Source: Falsiroseomonas frigidaquae (lineage in GTDB: Bacteria > Pseudomonadota > Alphaproteobacteria > Acetobacterales > Acetobacteraceae). Taken from it: a DNA stretch of 64,000 bases. Positions 42,661-51,096 of the stretch are shown in pieces; position 1 is the first letter of the stretch; each line of letters starts with the position of its first letter. The translations under genes were made by a program, and so were the position numbers. The notes beneath the pieces are model-generated. The model saw only the letters and a program-made list of their open reading frames with translations, was not told the DNA's origin and did no database searches. The DNA lies in the NCBI RefSeq assembly GCF_012163145.1, contig NZ_JAAVTX010000004.1, forward strand, positions 620,001-684,000, in the 5' to 3' direction.

Positions 42661-43857
42661 ATGCCGGATGCCCCTCATGATGCACCCGCCGCAGGGCCGC
42701 TCGCGGGCCTGCGCGTGCTGGACCTGACGCTGGCGCGCGCCGGCCCGACCTGCGTGCGACACCTGGCCGATTGGGGTGCGGATGTGGTCCGGCTCGAGCC
42801 GCCGGCCGGGCCGGGCGAGGATGTCGCCGGGCGCCGCCACGGCGCCGATTTCCAGAACCTGCACCGTAACAAGCGCGCCATCCAGCTCGACCTGAAAAGC
42901 CAGGCCGGCCATGCCGCCTTCCTGCGCCTGCTGCGGGATGCCGATGTGGTGGTTGAGAACATGCGGCCCTCCGTGAAGCGGCGCCTGCGCGTCGCCTGGC
43001 CGGATGTCCATGCCGTCAATCCGCGCATCGTCTATGGCAGCATCAGCGGCTTCGGCCAGGACGGCCCCTATGCCGATCGCGCCGGCGTGGACCAGATCGC
43101 CCAGGGGATGAGCGGCCTGATGTCGATCACCGGCCTGCCGGGCCAGGGGCCGGTTCGGGCCGGCATCGCGGTGGCGGACCTCACCGCCGGCAACCTGCTC
43201 GCGCTCGGCATCATGATGGCGCTGTACGAGCGCATGCGGACGGGGGTTGGCCGCTGGGTCACCACCTCGCTGCTGCAGGCTCAGGTCTTCATGCTGGATT
43301 TCCAGGCGGCGCGCTGGCTTGTGGACCAGGAGGTGGCCCGCCAGGCTGGCAATGACCACCCGACCGGCATTCCGACCGGCGTCTTCCCCACCAGCGATGG
43401 TCATATCAACATCGCCGCCAGTTCCAGCCGCCTGTTCACCCGCTTCTGTGCCGCGATCGGCCGGCCCGACTGGGCGGAAAGGCCCGGCTGGACCACGCAG
43501 GCCGGCCGCAGCGCCGATCGCGTGGCGATCAACGCCGCCATCGCGGAAGTAACGCGAAGCCAGCCCGCTGCGCATTGGATCGAACTGTTCGAGGAAGCCG
43601 GCATTCCCTGCGGGCCGATCTACGCCATCGACCAGGTCTTCGCCGATCCGCAGGTGCAGCACCTCGGCCTGGCGATGCCGATGCAGAGCCCGGCGCTCGG
43701 CCGTGTGGATGTGGTGAGCTCGGCGCTGGATTTCTCGGGCCATGTGCGCGCCGTCAGGCGGCCGACGCCCGAGGCCGGCGAACACACGCGGGAGGTGCTG
43801 CGCGAGGCCGGGCTGAGCGAGGCGGAGATCGATGCCGTGACCGGAGCCGCACCATGA
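42661..43857 (+). CDS. CaiB/BaiF family (class III) CoA-transferase
   Basis: This 398-residue protein has family III motifs: LAGLRVLDLTLARAGP, the HRNKRAIQLDLKSQ segment and the catalytic Asp in IAVADLTAGNLLALG (about residue 170). It also has IPCGPIYAIDQVFADPQV. It moves CoA between carboxylic acids without free energy input. The ATG at 42661 with AAGGGAGG six bases upstream is used; a TTG two codons earlier is less likely. It is first in a three-gene operon behind TetR site 2 and overlaps the crotonase gene by ATGA. Confidence 0.93.
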   Translation: MPDAPHDAPAAGPLAGLRVLDLTLARAGPTCVRHLADWGADVVRLEPPAGPGEDVAGRRHGADFQNLHRNKRAIQLDLKSQAGHAAFLRLLRDADVVVENMRPSVKRRLRVAWPDVHAVNPRIVYGSISGFGQDGPYADRAGVDQIAQGMSGLMSITGLPGQGPVRAGIAVADLTAGNLLALGIMMALYERMRTGVGRWVTTSLLQAQVFMLDFQAARWLVDQEVARQAGNDHPTGIPTGVFPTSDGHINIAASSSRLFTRFCAAIGRPDWAERPGWTTQAGRSADRVAINAAIAEVTRSQPAAHWIELFEEAGIPCGPIYAIDQVFADPQVQHLGLAMPMQSPALGRVDVVSSALDFSGHVRAVRRPTPEAGEHTREVLREAGLSEAEIDAVTGAAP

Positions 43858-44678
43858 AGCGCTTCAGCGACCTCGGCCCGCCGCACGCCTTCGCGGAGGG
43901 GCGGATGCTGGCGGCGCAGGCCGGCGGCATCGGCCTCGTCACCTTCAACCAGCCGGAGAAGCGCAACGCCATCTCCGTCGAGATGTGGCAGGGGCTGGGG
44001 GAAATCCTGCAGGGGATGGAGGCCGATCCCGCGGTACGCGTCGTCATCCTCACCGGCGCCGGCGACCAGGCCTTCGTCTCCGGCGCCGATATCAGCCAGT
44101 TCGAAAGCCAGCGCGGCGACCATGCGGCGCAGCGGGACTATGCCGCGCGGATCCAGTCCGGCCGTGACGCGCTGCGCGGCTTCGGCAAGCCGTTGATCGC
44201 GGCGATCCGCGGCTATTGCCTGGGCGGCGGGCTGGCCATCGCCATGGCGGCGGATCTGCGCCTGGCCGGCGCTGGCAGCCGCTTCGGCATCCCGGCCGCT
44301 CGGCTCGGCATCGCCTATGGCTTCGAGGGGCTGCGCCTACTGGTCTCCCTCATCGGCCCGGCCCGCGCCCGCATGCTGCTGTTCAGCGCGCGCCGCATCG
44401 GGGCGGAGGAGGCGGAGCGGATTGGCCTGATCAACCAGGCCGTGCCCGATGATGCGCTGGAGGCGGAGGCGCTGGCGCTGGCTGGCGAGATCGCGCAGAA
44501 CGCGCCGCTGGCGATCCAGGCGGCGCGGCTCGGCATCGCCGCGGTGCTGCAGGACCCGGCACAGCGTGACCTGGCGCGGCTGGAGGCCCTGGCGGCGACC
44601 TGCGCCGACAGCGCCGACTACCGCGAAGGCCGCACCGCCTTCATGGAGAAGCGCCCGCCACGCTTCACCGGGCGCTGA
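43854..44678 (+). CDS. Enoyl-CoA hydratase/isomerase family (crotonase fold) lacking both hydratase Glu residues
   Basis: This 274-residue protein has the crotonase fold with oxyanion-hole segments (VSGADISQFE and YCLGGGLAIAM). In enoyl-CoA hydratase the two catalytic Glu lie in GGGxE and lPE; here these read GGGLA and IPAARLG, so both are replaced. The fold assignment is secure but water addition is unlikely by the classic mechanism. Isomerase, hydrolase or carnitine-racemase-like chemistry is possible. It is between the CoA-transferase and an alpha/beta hydrolase. Confidence 0.88.
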   Translation: MKRFSDLGPPHAFAEGRMLAAQAGGIGLVTFNQPEKRNAISVEMWQGLGEILQGMEADPAVRVVILTGAGDQAFVSGADISQFESQRGDHAAQRDYAARIQSGRDALRGFGKPLIAAIRGYCLGGGLAIAMAADLRLAGAGSRFGIPAARLGIAYGFEGLRLLVSLIGPARARMLLFSARRIGAEEAERIGLINQAVPDDALEAEALALAGEIAQNAPLAIQAARLGIAAVLQDPAQRDLARLEALAATCADSADYREGRTAFMEKRPPRFTGR

Positions 44679-44682
44679 GCCG

Positions 44683-45516
44683 ATGGAGCGCGATGACGCC
44701 GCCAAGCTGCTGGACCGGTTGGACCGCGAGGCCGCCCGCTGGTCCACGCCGTGTGGCGATGGCGTGATGGCCTGGCGCGGCTGGGGCGAAGGGCCGCCCT
44801 TGCTGCTGCTGCATGGCTGGGGCGGGTCCTGGATGCATTGGGCGCGCAACATCCCTGTGCTGGCGCGGCAGCATCGCCTGCTGGTGCCGGACCTGCCCGG
44901 CATGGGGGATTCGGACCTGGCGCCGCCGGGCACGCTGCACGCAGATCTGGCGGAGATGCTGGGCCAGGGGCTGCGGCGGATCCTCGGCGCCGATGCGCGC
45001 TATGCGGTCGCCGGCTTCTCCTTCGGTGGTGCGCTTGCCGGGCTGCTGGCGGCGGCGGAGCAGGAGGCTGTGCGCCGTGTGGTGCTTGCCGCGCCGGGTG
45101 GTCTCGGCACCTTCACCCCGCGGCCGACACGGCGCCTTCGCGGCTTGCCGCCGGAGGCGCGCGCCGAGGCGCTGCGCGCGAACATCCTGAGCTTGATGCT
45201 AGCGGATCCCGTTTCCGTGGATGGGCTGGCAATGGAGATCGAGGACCGCAACGCCAGCAAGCTGCGCGCCACGCCGCTGCCGCGCGAGGGCCTCGACCTT
45301 GGCGCCGCGCTGCCGCGCCTTGCGGTGGCGCCGCTGGTGGTCTGGGGCAGCCACGACAATTTCTGCGCTGCCGTGTTGCCGGAGCGGATGGCGCGGCTGC
45401 GCGCACTGCGCCCCGATGCTCGGATTGAGCTGCTGGAAGGGGCGGGGCATTGGGTGGCGCATGAGGCCGCGCCGGATTTCGATGCCCTGCTGCTGAAGCT
45501 GCCGCAGATCGCTTGA
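44683..45516 (+). CDS. Alpha/beta hydrolase
   Basis: This 277-residue protein has LLLHGWGGSWMHW (oxyanion loop), the nucleophile elbow AGFSFGG (Gly-Phe-Ser-Phe-Gly, about residue 112), a VVWGSHDNF acid region and the catalytic His in GAGHWVAHE. It hydrolyses an ester, lactone, thioester or carbon-carbon bond. It starts four bases after the crotonase stop. With CoA-transferase and crotonase neighbours it may open a ring or release a CoA thioester. The substrate is unknown. Confidence 0.9.
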   Translation: MERDDAAKLLDRLDREAARWSTPCGDGVMAWRGWGEGPPLLLLHGWGGSWMHWARNIPVLARQHRLLVPDLPGMGDSDLAPPGTLHADLAEMLGQGLRRILGADARYAVAGFSFGGALAGLLAAAEQEAVRRVVLAAPGGLGTFTPRPTRRLRGLPPEARAEALRANILSLMLADPVSVDGLAMEIEDRNASKLRATPLPREGLDLGAALPRLAVAPLVVWGSHDNFCAAVLPERMARLRALRPDARIELLEGAGHWVAHEAAPDFDALLLKLPQIA

Positions 45517-45543
45517 CCAGTAACTGAACGCAGGTTTAGCGTT

Positions 45544-45563
45544 TCGACCGACCGGCCGGTCGA
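45544..45563. promoter_or_regulatory. TetR operator candidate, site 3
   Basis: TCGACCGACCGGCCGGTCGA matches the perfect palindrome at 42617 in 19 of 20 positions. It lies 81 bases upstream of a Bug receptor gene and 27 bases after the hydrolase stop, giving that receptor its own control point. Confidence 0.7.
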
Positions 45564-45644
45564 AGCGCCGCAAAGGATGCAGGGCCGGTGGAGGAACGCG
45601 CCGATGCGCGCTTGGGCGCCTTCGGCCATGCCAGGGAGGAAGCC

Positions 45645-46619
45645 ATGATCACACGCCGCCTGCTGACAGGTGCCGCGCTCTCGCTCGCCGCCACCGCAAC
45701 GGCCCGTGCGGATGCGGCCTGGCCGACGCGGAACATCCGCATGCTGGTCGGTTCCGCCGCAGGTGGGTCGCAGGACCTGACGGCGCGGCTCGTCGCCCCC
45801 GGCATCGCAGCCCGCCTCGGCCAGAATGTGGTGGTCGAGAACAAGGGCGGTGGCGGCGGCATGCTGACCTTCGAGCCGGTGGCTCGCGCCGCGGCCGATG
45901 GCTACACCATCTGCACCGGCAATATGGGCTCGCTGATCATCAACACGATCACAGAGCCCAGTCTGCCGATCAAGCCGATGAACGATCTCGCCCCGGTCTC
46001 GTTGGTCGCGGATGTGATGACGGTGCTGGTGGTGCCGGCGAACCGCCCGTGGCGCAGCGTGGCGGATCTTGTGGCTGCGGCACGGGCACGGCCCAGCCAG
46101 CTGTCCTGGGCGCATCCCGGCATCGGCTCCAGCCCCTGGCTGGCCGGGCTGCTACTGCAGAAGGATGCAGGAATCGATACCATCGAGATTCCCTATCGCG
46201 GCGGTGCGCCGGCGCTCGTGGATGTGATGGCCGGCCGCATCGATTTCTGCTTCGCCACCACGCCCACGGCGCTGCCGCAGGTCCGCGACGGTACGCTGCG
46301 TGCCCTGGCGGTGCCGACGCCGGAGCGGCTGGCGTTGCTGCCGGATGTGCCGACGATGCAGCAGCAGGGCTTCCGCGATTTCGTCGTCAGCGGCTGGTTC
46401 GGCATCATGACGACGAAGGGCACGCCGCCGGCGGTGATCGAGAAGCTGAACCGCGCGATCAACGCCACCACCGCCGACCCCGCCGTTGTCGCGGCCTTTG
46501 AGCGCGAGGGCATGGCCCCGCTGCACAGCACGGCCGAGGAGTTCGCACAGCGCGGTGCGGCGGAGCGGGCGAAATGGGCACCGATCGCGCTGGCGGCGAT
46601 TGAGCGCAGTCGCCGCTGA
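45645..46619 (+). CDS. Bug/TctC-family periplasmic solute-binding receptor
   Basis: This 324-residue protein has a signal peptide (ITRRLLTGAALSLAATATARA before DAAWP). It has IRMLVGSAAGGSQDLTAR, GQNVVVENKGGGGG and IPYRGGAPALVDVMAG. The ATG at 45645 follows AGGGAGGAAGCC; an upstream in-frame start at 45588 adds no signal-peptide features. With TetR site 3 in front, it is probably the third unit of the regulon and the second receptor for the same substrate class. Confidence 0.93.
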   Translation: MITRRLLTGAALSLAATATARADAAWPTRNIRMLVGSAAGGSQDLTARLVAPGIAARLGQNVVVENKGGGGGMLTFEPVARAAADGYTICTGNMGSLIINTITEPSLPIKPMNDLAPVSLVADVMTVLVVPANRPWRSVADLVAAARARPSQLSWAHPGIGSSPWLAGLLLQKDAGIDTIEIPYRGGAPALVDVMAGRIDFCFATTPTALPQVRDGTLRALAVPTPERLALLPDVPTMQQQGFRDFVVSGWFGIMTTKGTPPAVIEKLNRAINATTADPAVVAAFEREGMAPLHSTAEEFAQRGAAERAKWAPIALAAIERSRR

Positions 46620-46633
46620 AGCTTGGCGTTGGT

Positions 46634-46657
46634 GCGCCGGTCAGGATACGCCGGCGC
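46634..46657. terminator. Bidirectional stem-loop between convergent genes
   Basis: Seven-base arms GCGCCGG and CCGGCGC with a ten-base loop lie in the 65-base gap between the plus-strand Bug gene and the minus-strand GntR gene. Placement favours a shared terminator. Confidence 0.4.
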
Positions 46658-46684
46658 CGCGCATCAGGCAGAAGGGCGCCATGT

Positions 46685-47443
46685 TCAGCATGGCTCCCCT
46701 CCCTCGTGGTCCGCTGCCTGCGGACCGGAAGCGGCAACGGCGCTCATCCGCGCCAGCGTGTCGGCGGTCCGCGACAGATGCTGTGCGATGAGAGAGGCCG
46801 CAAGCTCCGGCTGCCGCGCCGTCAATGCCTCGACCAGTTGCCAATGCTCCGCCTGCTGCTGCTCGGCGCCGAGATGCGCAGCCCCTGCACGAACGTAGCG
46901 CTCCACATTCGTCCGCTGCACGCGGATCAACTCAACCAGGCGCGGCCATCGCGACGCCGCATGAAGACCGTCGTGGAACGCCGCGTTCAGCTTCATCCAG
47001 GTCTCGTCACGGATCGGGAGCTTGTCCATCCGGCGCAGGATGCGACGCAACTGCTTGAGTTCGGCATCCGTCACCTTCACCGCCGCCTGCGCAAGCGCCA
47101 GGCGCTCCAGCGCGATGCGGATGGCGAACAGCTCGTGCAGATCCCCGGCCGTCAGGCGTGTGACCTCGACGCCGCGATAGGGCAGCACCTGGATCAGGCC
47201 TTCGCCCTCCAGCTGCTTCAGCGCGTCACGAACTGGCGTCCTGCTGACGCGATGCCGGTTCGCGATCTCGTCGATGTCGAGGCGCGCGCCCGCGGGGATC
47301 CGTCCCTGCAGGATATCCAGGCGCAGCGCGGCCGCCACCGCCTCCTGCCGGCTCGGGTAGATCGGATGCGCCGGGGTCGGCACAATCGATTTCGTCGACG
47401 AGGGTGCCATAGACGGCTTGCGCGATGGTTTGGGTGGAGTCAT
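46685..47443 (-). CDS. GntR family transcriptional regulator, FCD subfamily
   Basis: This 252-residue protein has a winged helix-turn-helix at residues about 35-95 (ILQGRIPAGARLDIDEIANRHRVSRTPVRDALKQLEGEGLI). An FCD domain follows (LFAIRIALERLALAQAA ... NAAFHDGLHAAS ... EHWQLVEALTARQ). The N-terminal 30 residues are low complexity, and the true start may be the ATG at 47410. It is divergent from the nine-gene operon 47559-55210, with an AT-rich palindrome between, so it probably represses that operon in the absence of a carboxylate ligand. Confidence 0.9.
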   Translation of the reverse strand: MTPPKPSRKPSMAPSSTKSIVPTPAHPIYPSRQEAVAAALRLDILQGRIPAGARLDIDEIANRHRVSRTPVRDALKQLEGEGLIQVLPYRGVEVTRLTAGDLHELFAIRIALERLALAQAAVKVTDAELKQLRRILRRMDKLPIRDETWMKLNAAFHDGLHAASRWPRLVELIRVQRTNVERYVRAGAAHLGAEQQQAEHWQLVEALTARQPELAASLIAQHLSRTADTLARMSAVAASGPQAADHEGGEPC

Positions 47444-47444
47444 C

Positions 47445-47473
47445 GTGACACTAATATATTATGCATGGGTCAC
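47445..47473. promoter_or_regulatory. Candidate GntR operator in divergent promoter
   Basis: TAATATATTA (47452-47461) is a perfect ten-base palindrome in an AT island, bracketed by GTGAC (47445-47449) and GTCAC (47469-47473), which are inverted copies. It lies just before the GntR start and 86 bases before the first gene of the divergent operon. One or both symmetries probably form the regulator's operator. Confidence 0.5.
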
Positions 47474-47558
47474 TCGGAAAGGCCAGAAATCCGCGGGAAG
47501 CCGTGGATTTAGCGGCCCGGATCGCCCTCCTGGCCCAGGTTTGCGACAAGGATTGCGC

Positions 47559-48128
47559 ATGAAGCTCCTCCCGCTCGACCAGGTTGCCGAAAGCGCGGAA
47601 TCCAGGGCCGTGCTCGACCGCGTGGCGGCCAGCCGGGGCTGGGTTTCGAATGCGATGCGGTCGCTCACCGCCGCGCCCGAGGGGCTGCGCGTATTCTCCG
47701 CCGTCGGCCATTACGGGCGCTACGGCACCGAGCTGTCCGAGCCGCAGCGGGAACTGGTCATCCTGATCACCGGACGCGGCGTTCCCTACGCAGTGGCACA
47801 CCACACCCCGCTCGGCCTGCAGGCCGGGCTGAGCCAAGCGCAGATCGACGCCGTCATCGCGGGTCGCACGCCCGGCGACCTCGACGCGGCGGATCGCCTG
47901 TTGTGCGACTACGTCTTCGCCTTCCTGGCCGGCCAGGGCCTTGCGCCGGAGCTCGCGACAGAGCTGAACCAACATTTCACGCCGCGCCAGATCACGGATA
48001 TCGCGCTGCTCGCCGGCTACTACCTGGCGCTGGGCACCATGCTGCTGGCCTTCGGCGTCGAGGTCGAGCCACCGGACATCCTCGCCATCGAACTCAAATG
48101 GCAGAGGAAGCAGAATCTCGGGGGATGA
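47559..48128 (+). CDS. Carboxymuconolactone decarboxylase (CMD) family protein, copy 1
   Basis: This 189-residue CMD/AhpD-fold protein has a core HYGRYGTELSEPQRELVILITGR and AVAHHTPLGLQAGLS, where classical CMD/AhpD has E...H and C-x-x-C features. There is no CxxC peroxidase motif, so a decarboxylase or other lyase role is more likely. The ATG at 47559 is used; a longer frame from 47418 would cover the divergent promoter. A clear paralogue is the sixth gene of this operon (51933). It is first downstream of the GntR control region. Confidence 0.88.
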   Translation: MKLLPLDQVAESAESRAVLDRVAASRGWVSNAMRSLTAAPEGLRVFSAVGHYGRYGTELSEPQRELVILITGRGVPYAVAHHTPLGLQAGLSQAQIDAVIAGRTPGDLDAADRLLCDYVFAFLAGQGLAPELATELNQHFTPRQITDIALLAGYYLALGTMLLAFGVEVEPPDILAIELKWQRKQNLGG

Positions 48129-48190
48129 ACCCTCGGATCGCAGGGAAGCAAAGTCGCACGTCACCACCAGCCAGAACAGGAGACGGCACC

Positions 48191-49201
48191 ATGGATTCAT
48201 CATCGAAGGCAGGGCGGCTTCACATGCCCGGCCTGACGCGCCGCACGGCGCTGCTCGGGCTCGGTGCCGCCTCGCTTGCGGGGACGGCCCGGGCACAATC
48301 AACCGAATGGCCGACGCGGGCGGTTCGCATCCTGGTCGGCTACCCCGCCGGCGGGGCGAATGACCTGGTCGCACGCGCGGTGGCGACGCCGCTGTCGCAG
48401 TCGCTCGGCCAGCCGATCGCAGTGGAGAACCGTACCGGCGCCGCCGGCACCATCGCCGCCGATGCCGCGAAGCGGGCCGATCCGGATGGCTACACGCTGT
48501 ACATGATGTCGAGCGCACAGGTGCTGGCGCCGTTCGTGCGCCGGGATGTGGGCTTCGACCCGGTGGCGGATTTCACGCCGATCGCGATGTGCGCCTCCGC
48601 GCCCTATTTCCTCGTGGTGCATGAGAGTGTGCCCGCGCGCAGCGTGGCGGAGTTGGTGGCGCTGGCGAAGGCGCAGCCGGGCCGGCTGAGCTATGCCTCC
48701 TCCGGCGTCGGCGCCGGGCCGCATCTGACCTCCAGCCTGTTCATGAGCGTCGCCGGCATCGAGATGAATCACATCCCCTACCGCGGCGACGCCGATGCGC
48801 TGATCGACCTGACGGCCGGGCGCGTGCAGGTCTCGTTCATCTCGGTACCGCCGACCTGGCCGCACATCGAATCCGGTCGTCTGCGCGGCCTGGCTGTGTC
48901 GAGCGCGGAGCGGCTGGCGATGGCGCCGAACATCCCGAGCGTGGCGGAAAGCGGTTATCCCGGCTTCGACATGGGCGCCTGGTGGGGCTTGGTCGGACCG
49001 AAGGGCTTGCCGTCGGAAATCGTCAACAAGGTCGCCTCCGCGGTGCGGCCCATTCTCGACGGCGCCGAATTCGGCCAGCGCTTCGCAACGCAGGGCATTT
49101 CGCCCGCCAAGGATACGCCGGCCTCCTTCGCGCAGCGCATCGCCGCGGACAAGGTGAAGTTCGCGGAGATCGTGCAGCGGGCGGGCATCACGCCCACATG
49201 A
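48191..49201 (+). CDS. Bug/TctC-family periplasmic solute-binding receptor
   Basis: This 336-residue protein has a slightly long leader (residues 1-36; LTRRTALLGLGAASLAGTARA before QSTEWP), VRILVGYPAGGANDLVAR, GQPIAVENRTGAAG, DPDGYTLY and the IPYRGDADALIDL loop. The ATG at 48191 follows CAGGAGACGGCACC. Its stop overlaps the reductase start by ATGA. It is the first of two receptors in this operon. Confidence 0.93.
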   Translation: MDSSSKAGRLHMPGLTRRTALLGLGAASLAGTARAQSTEWPTRAVRILVGYPAGGANDLVARAVATPLSQSLGQPIAVENRTGAAGTIAADAAKRADPDGYTLYMMSSAQVLAPFVRRDVGFDPVADFTPIAMCASAPYFLVVHESVPARSVAELVALAKAQPGRLSYASSGVGAGPHLTSSLFMSVAGIEMNHIPYRGDADALIDLTAGRVQVSFISVPPTWPHIESGRLRGLAVSSAERLAMAPNIPSVAESGYPGFDMGAWWGLVGPKGLPSEIVNKVASAVRPILDGAEFGQRFATQGISPAKDTPASFAQRIAADKVKFAEIVQRAGITPT

Positions 49202-50274
49202 TCGCAGGTACTCGCGGCCGCGTGGTGCTGCTGGGTGGTGGCGCGGTCGGCAGCCTTATCGGCGGCGGCCTCGCGGCCGCCGGGCATGATGTGGTGCTGG
49301 TCGATGGCTGGCACGACCATGTCGAGGCGATCCGCGCCAACGGCCTGCTGATGACGACGCCGGAGGGTGCACAACGGGTGCGCTTGCAGGCCTGGCATCT
49401 CGGCGATGCGCATCGGCTGCGAGACGCTGGCGCGGAGGTCGCCTTCCTCACGGTGAAGCTTTACGATACCGATTGGGCGGCGGCGCTGCTGGCAACCTGG
49501 CTACCCTCCTCGGTCCCCATCGTCACCCTGCAGAACGCCCTGGTGGAGGAGCGTGTTGCCCGCTTCGTCGGGCATGGCCGGACGCTGGGTGGCATCGGCA
49601 GCGGGCTTGACGTCTTCATGGCCGGGCCTGGTGAGGTACGGCGCACCCGAAAGCGTGGTGCCGCCGGCGGGGCGGTGTTCAAGATCGGCGAGATGCATGG
49701 CCGCCGCACGCCGCGTGCGGAAGCCATTGCCGCGCTGCTGTCCGATGTCGACACCGCCACCGTCACCAGCGACCTGTGGACCGAGCGCTGGGTGAAGCTA
49801 ACCGCCAACACCATGACATCCGGCCTGTCGGGACTCACCGGCCTGTCACTGAAGGCGGTCTATTCACGTGACGATACGCGCCGCATCGCGATCCGCCTCG
49901 GGGCCGAGGCGATTTCGCTTGGCCGTGCGATGGGCTTCGCGCTGGAACGCCTGTTCGGATTGCCGGGCGAAGCCTGGATCAGCGCCGCGGCCGGCGATGC
50001 CGAGGCCACGGCCACTGCGATGGACGCCATGGCCGTCCAGGCCGCCAGCATGGTGGAGGGTGGCATGTCCGGCACCCTGCAGGACCTGTCGAAGGGACGC
50101 CCCACCGAGGTCGCCTTCTTCAACGGCTTCATCGCGGCCGAGGCCGCAAGACTTGGCTTGGCAGCACCGACGCATGCGCGGGTTGCCGCGCTGATCGCCG
50201 AGGCCGAAGCCGGCACCTTGCGGCTCGGCCTTGGCAACCTCGACCTGATAACTGCAGGAACCACCGTCACATGA
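49198..50274 (+). CDS. Ketopantoate reductase (PanE/ApbA) family protein
   Basis: This 358-residue protein has an N-terminal Rossmann domain (VVLLGGGAVGSLIGGGLAAAG) with FLTVKLYDT and TLQNALVEE, where ketopantoate reductases have the conserved Lys and Asn. A C-terminal helical domain has the Lys-xxx-Asn pair in ERWVKLTANTM. The family reduces 2-oxo acids with NADPH. A pantothenate role is unlikely in this catabolic operon; reduction of another 2-oxoacid, or oxidation in reverse, is plausible. It overlaps genes on both sides by four bases. Confidence 0.88.
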   Translation: MIAGTRGRVVLLGGGAVGSLIGGGLAAAGHDVVLVDGWHDHVEAIRANGLLMTTPEGAQRVRLQAWHLGDAHRLRDAGAEVAFLTVKLYDTDWAAALLATWLPSSVPIVTLQNALVEERVARFVGHGRTLGGIGSGLDVFMAGPGEVRRTRKRGAAGGAVFKIGEMHGRRTPRAEAIAALLSDVDTATVTSDLWTERWVKLTANTMTSGLSGLTGLSLKAVYSRDDTRRIAIRLGAEAISLGRAMGFALERLFGLPGEAWISAAAGDAEATATAMDAMAVQAASMVEGGMSGTLQDLSKGRPTEVAFFNGFIAAEAARLGLAAPTHARVAALIAEAEAGTLRLGLGNLDLITAGTTVT

Positions 50275-51092
50275 CCACGCGTCAGACCTTCACCGCCAGC
50301 GACGGACAGAACATCGCCTACTATATCGACGACTTCACCGATCCCTGGACCCAGCCGCCGGTGCTGGTTCTGCTGCATTCCGCCATGGGCAACTCGCAGC
50401 GCTTCTATTCCTGGGTTCCGGCACTGGCGCGTCACTTCCGGGTGGTGCGGATGGACCTGCGCGGCCATGGCGGCTCCGACATCCCGCCCGCCGACATGCC
50501 GCTTTCGATGGATCGCTTTGTGCGCGACGTCGAGGAGCTGATGGACACGGTCGGCGCGAAGCAGGCGCATATCGTGGCCAATTCCGCCGGTGGTTACCTG
50601 GCGCAGAAGCTGGCGATCAAGGCGCCGGAACGGGTGCTCGGTCTCTGCGTCGTCGGCTCCACCCCCGGCCTCAGCCCGTCGGCGCTGGATTGGTTGCCAC
50701 TGATCGAGCAGGAGGGGCTGACGCCATTCCTGACGCGCACCATCCACATGCGCTTCGACCTGGCCTCCACCGATCCGGGCATGGTGCGCTGGTTCCTGGA
50801 GCAGACGGCGGAGAATGACCCGGCCTATGTCGTGCGCTTCATCGGCTACATGGCGACGCAGGAATGGAGCGCGGAGCTGCCGCGCATCAAGGCGCCGACG
50901 CTGGTGATCTATCCGGGCGGCGAGACGGTCGGCAGCGCCAACAGCTACGACACGATGCGTGAGCGCATCCCCGACGTCACCATGATCGAATACGAGCACA
51001 TGCCGCACAACATCGCCGACATGATGCCGGATCGCTGCACCAGCGACATCCTGGCATTCCTGTCCGCGAAGTTCGGCACTTCGAAGGTCTGA
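50271..51092 (+). CDS. Alpha/beta hydrolase (3-oxoadipate enol-lactonase-like)
   Basis: This 273-residue protein has LVLLHSAMGNSQRFYSWVP (oxyanion loop), RMDLRGHGGSD and the nucleophile elbow ANSAGGYLAQ (Ser, first Gly of GxSxG replaced by Ala). The late HNIAD provides the catalytic His. It is a paralogue of the hydrolase at 58478 (shared DDFTDPW, AMG, PHNI). PcaD-like enzymes act next to CMD proteins in the beta-ketoadipate route, and two CMD genes flank it here. It overlaps the reductase by ATGA. Confidence 0.9.
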   Translation: MTTRQTFTASDGQNIAYYIDDFTDPWTQPPVLVLLHSAMGNSQRFYSWVPALARHFRVVRMDLRGHGGSDIPPADMPLSMDRFVRDVEELMDTVGAKQAHIVANSAGGYLAQKLAIKAPERVLGLCVVGSTPGLSPSALDWLPLIEQEGLTPFLTRTIHMRFDLASTDPGMVRWFLEQTAENDPAYVVRFIGYMATQEWSAELPRIKAPTLVIYPGGETVGSANSYDTMRERIPDVTMIEYEHMPHNIADMMPDRCTSDILAFLSAKFGTSKV

Positions 51093-51096
51093 TCCC

